From Hofstenia miamia (taxonomy: Eukaryota > Xenacoelomorpha > Acoela), in assembly GCA_004352715.1 (NCBI GenBank), contig SCFE01000026.1, forward strand, positions 1,789,370 to 1,853,369: a DNA stretch of 64,000 nucleotides. The letters are read 5' to 3'. Of this stretch, positions 60,621 through 64,000 are shown in pieces; within the stretch, counting starts at the first letter, position 1; each line of letters begins with the position of its first letter. Under the pieces are notes generated by a model. That model was not told the origin of the DNA, made no database searches, and was given only the letters and a program-made list of their open reading frames with translations. The position numbers and the translations under genes are program-made.

Positions 60621-62270
60621 GATATCATTTGGTTCAGAAGCTGGACTTTTCATAAAAGGTTCATCAATTAGAAATCAATTTCTGTCTGCTATTATTCTAA
60701 TAGTGGCACTACATGTGTTCTTAAGGTGCTCTTTCTGGCCACATTGGTAACATCTGATATCATCAGCCTCAAACTTTTTATCAAGAAATTGTCCCTGCTC
60801 AGCTGAGCCTCCTTATCACCAGGCTCCATTTTGATTCTCATGTCTCTGGCATCTTTGTCAATTTGGCTAGAGTTGTGGATCAGGTACACCCTGCTAATAG
60901 CTTTCTTTATTATAACATGTAAATCCTACTCTGGATCATATTTCAACTTTAGGCAGCTGCAGACATTGTAAGAAAACCCTTGGCAACTATAGGAGAAAAG
61001 GTTGTGATGAGAGTACTCAGGAGACAATTTGCTCATTCAAAACAACCTTTCAACTTGCATGATATAATTTCATATGTTGTCTCCCTTCTTAAATGACATT
61101 TCACACAACAGTGTCTTATATTGATGCTTGATGTGGGGAGCATGATAATGGTCCTCAAAGTATTTGATCAACAGTTGATAGTCTGTTTCCATTTCTTGGT
61201 CCAGCATCACATACTTGTTATAGGATAATCCTTGTAGATACATAGGGAACTGGACAACAGCAGCATTCTGGGTGGTTTGGTACTGCTTCATAGTGAGCTT
61301 GAAGAGGAAAAACTACTCATCAAATGATTGGGAGATCTCATTGATTCAGCCTGTAAATTTAGGTAAGATCAGAAGAGAGGATCAACCAAGTAATCCAAGG
61401 CTGGCCAGTTGCACAGACCCAAGTGGAGTATTTGGATGGGAAAGTCCAGAAACTACTTATTCAGATGCAGTAGGTACAATGATGGTATTAACAGGCAGGA
61501 GAGATTTCAACTAGAGAGCACAGTGATTCATGGTGATTAGGAGTAGCTCCAGTGGCTAGAGTGGACACAGGGGTCAAGGCAGAATGAGTAAATGTTGAGG
61601 TGCACCTTACAGGAGCAGTGATCAATAAGGCAGACTTGGATGCCACTGAATTTACAGGAAAGGGAGTGGCAACATCTGCATATTAGGAAGACACAATCTG
61701 AGCTACTCTGTCAGCAAACTTTTCACTAAAGGCCTCCAGGACTTCATCTAGTACAACTCAAGTAATGTATTCAGCTGAACCATCATGGTAGAAGGCAGCT
61801 CTAGAAGGAAGTGGTTCTTCTTTGCAAGCAGGTGCTGGTGGAGCAAAGACAGGAGAAGCTAGATCATGAACTTGTATTTCCTGTGAAGTGACTGCTTCCA
61901 TCATCCTTTGTTCCCTGAGCTAATGTTTAATAATCTGTGTATTCAGTTCAGGTTGCAAGGATTTGATATGTTGCTGACATTCAATTTGCAACACCACTTG
62001 CTGAGACAGGGATTCTTTCAGATGTTCAATTTTCAAAATTTGGGCATCTAGGCACAGTGTTGGAGTGTCATATGGGCAAGAAGAAATTGGCAGAGCAGTG
62101 GTGGTGTTTAGATTCACTGGTAGTTTACTTGAGAAATCTGATAGGGGGAAGTAGATAACAACAAATTAACTAGTGATCCAATGGTACAAGGGTTAGCATC
62201 CTGGCTAACAATGCTTGCACAGGGGATCCTCCTCAAGGGAGTCCCAGTAGGAGAAAAAAAACAGTATTAA
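60621..62270 (-). pseudogene. gag: gag of element 3
   Basis: From about 62265, an N-terminal stretch resembles element 1 gag before its first TGA (IPCASI, then NPCTIGSL). A coiled-coil-like segment (HLKESLSQQVVLQIECQQH, about 62030-61975) follows, then the capsid part (PMYLQGLSYNKYVMLDQEME, FEDHY; 61240-61140) and a zinc knuckle CYQCGQKEHLKNTC (about 60755-60714). Several stops and frame changes are present. Confidence 0.82.
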
Positions 62271-62429
62271 CAATTTAGGATTACATCCAAAGACCAAGCA
62301 ACAACACTTAGGTTGGAAAAGTGACCATCAGGTAGAGCAACCCTTATTCTAGCAAAAGTACACAAAAATAATGGTAAGTCCTCCTTGTAATGAGTAACAG
62401 TTTAGATCCACCAAGAGAGAGAATAAAGC

Positions 62430-63065
62430 ATCCAGGATGACCAATTTGAATGGTGTCCTGAAAAAGTGATATCCAAGATGGGAGGTTTGGAAAATTGTTT
62501 GAGCATTTCTACTCCATTTGTCTCACATGTTATTATCTATCTCAATAAACCTTCTCAGGCATGATTTAACCACAATGTAATAAATTATAGGTGTCTGTTA
62601 ATGTTGCATTTGAAAGATAAGTTTTTTAACCTACACATATCTGTATCCATAACCTAATGCAGTCCACTATCATCCTTAGATCAGAGGAGTGATTCCCAAA
62701 TTGTTGCTGGAACTTAAGCACTTATTATCACAACCATAAGGTTAAATATAAAAAAGGTAAAGAAAAAGCAAATACAGTTTCACTGAAACAGAATCAATTT
62801 CAACTTTCTCAACAGTTGTCTCTCAGTTTTATACATAATAATAATATATACCTGTTCTTTGTTTACAAATCAAAGCATCTTGGTTCCCAATTCAAATGAG
62901 CAATAACACAAATAACACATTATTGAGGGGACATTATTTTTACTTTGTAAACTACATTTGAGTTTCATAATATGTCACCATTAGGTTACTAGCATTGTAG
63001 CAGTTACAAAAATAGCCTAAAGAAAGTAAATAAAAATAGTCTTGATAGACCCAAATGACTCTACA
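62430..63065 (-). repeat. 5' LTR of element 3, incomplete
   Basis: On the minus strand it starts TGTAGAGTCATTTGG at 63065 and follows the family-1 LTR to the GGATGACCAATTT block near 62440. The last 140-200 bp of the LTR and the primer-binding site are not recognisable. 62271-62429 is leader-like. Confidence 0.78.
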
Positions 63066-63069
63066 AATT

Positions 63070-63205
63070 TATGTTTGTAAAATTGTTCATATATTTTATG
63101 TTCATAAAATTTAATCTCATAAAATTGTTCATATATTATAAGTTCATAAAATTTATGTTTGTAAAATGTTTCATAAAATTTAAGTTCATAAAGAGCTTTA
63201 TATTA
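63070..63205 (+). repeat. Degenerate AT-rich tandem repeat
   Basis: GTTCATAAAATTT and GTTCATATATT variants recur at least eight times immediately beyond the element 3 LTR. Non-coding. Confidence 0.7.
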
Positions 63206-64000
63206 AATTACATTTAGTTTATCATGAGAAAATCCCTCTAGTAATATATCATACATTTTTCAAATTTAATTTTCCATGCCTTCCTCATTATATTTAAATG
63301 TCAAGTTGTTCAGATTATTAATTTTTCAGGTTTGACTTTACATGTTTTTTCCTTGGTCTATATTATACATCTTAGTGTGTATCTTTGAAAAACCTTATTA
63401 TGGTTCTTCATTGGTGTATGCCTAAATACAGAACCTTATTAAAAGGTAGGCCTTTTTACTTCATTTTTAAATGTTAATTATCCAAGTATTAACAGGAAAA
63501 ACTTAGAATAAACAAATGCTATTTCTATTCTACATTTACACAATTTCAAAGGAACATACAATTCTCAATTCAGCAAATGTCTATGATATGCTCATTACGA
63601 AAACAACTAGAATATACCGAAAATTTGCAAACAGCACGCATTATTAAAAAAATTAAGAACATAAATTTACAAATAAATATTACAAACATATATTATACGA
63701 ACTTTCCAAATCCAATAAATTTGGGCGAAACCTCTTCATATAAAGCAGTTAATTCTAAGAATTTTTGTAAACTACAGTTGCGCTTTTAACTTCAAATCTG
63801 AGGTATTTATTCAATTTTTCATATTTAGTACAATATGAAAACTTATGGAAGCGTTTTTTCTTTCGAAAATACATTTCTTTTATTCTTCAGATTAATATTT
63901 CCTGGCGTTGTTTAAAGGGCGTGACAAAATAGACACTAATATAGGGTAAAAATCAATAATATACGTAAAAAGTTTTAAAAATATCAGATATAGACTGATA
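63206..64000. other. AT-rich DNA without recognised features
   Basis: No convincing gene or repeat is present. From about 63540 CpG dinucleotides become frequent again. A 70-codon ORF at 63577-63789 has no recognisable homology. Confidence 0.5.

Larger units (their letters stand above)
58716..63065 (-). mobile_element. Element 3: internally deleted Ty3/gypsy element, minus strand
   Basis: A close relative of element 1: a family-1 LTR at 62430-63065, gag, zinc knuckle, protease, the start of RT, then integrase. Most of RT, all of RNase H and the integrase zinc module are missing. The body ends after the integrase C-terminus with no ORF3, polypurine tract or 3' LTR. It is strongly CpG-depleted and broken by many stops. 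Confidence 0.88.

Noticed and set aside
1-64000. CRISPR array, bacterial operon or phage content
   Set aside because: There are no regularly spaced identical repeats with unique spacers, and the genes are spliced or eukaryotic transposon genes.

Overview
The window is from a metazoan, probably an invertebrate: it has spliced AT-rich DNA, a very large sacsin-like gene, Ty3/gypsy retrotransposons, and pogo, Harbinger, hAT and Tc1/mariner relics. The species cannot be fixed from sequence alone. Only one host gene looks intact; most of the rest is transposable-element (TE) DNA in nested layers. Two N gaps (16134-16765 and 17224-18223) and three single-N joins show that the assembly is imperfect.

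Layout. 1-11775: a nearly complete Ty3/gypsy element (element 1, + strand). It has a partial 5' LTR, primer-binding site, gag, protease, reverse transcriptase, RNase H, integrase, a long third ORF of unknown function (ORF3, 7317-10835), polypurine tract and 3' LTR. 11776-17223: copy A of a segmental duplication whose copy B is 31046-36058. 18224-27004: element 2 (- strand), a second, older Ty3/gypsy element with a different LTR family but the same primer-binding site and a recognisable ORF3. A complete solo LTR and a truncated LTR are inserted in it. 27005-31045: an LTR fragment, a diverged repeat pair and AT-rich DNA. 36598-52682 (- strand): a two-exon sacsin-like gene of 3,146 codons. Its 6.6 kb intron holds mariner, hAT and pogo relics, the last carrying a 248-bp solo LTR. 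54693-56601: a Harbinger-type relic with terminal inverted repeats of about 140 bp. 56885-58042: an LTR of the element 2 family next to a hAT transposase fragment. 58716-63065: element 3 (- strand), an internally deleted relative of element 1.

How the parts relate. Elements 1 and 3, the solo LTR at 23707 and two LTR fragments share one LTR family (TGTAGAG...TTCTACA). Element 2 and the LTR at 56885 share another (TGTAGCAT...). All inactivating stops found in element 1 are TGA, and three of its four LTR differences are CpG to TpG, so it appears to be decaying by CpG deamination. The sacsin-like exon 2 is open for 9.2 kb and joins exon 1 in frame, so it looks functional. The strongest candidate for something undescribed is ORF3: about 1,170 codons downstream of integrase, without recognisable envelope features, and conserved between two otherwise diverged elements.
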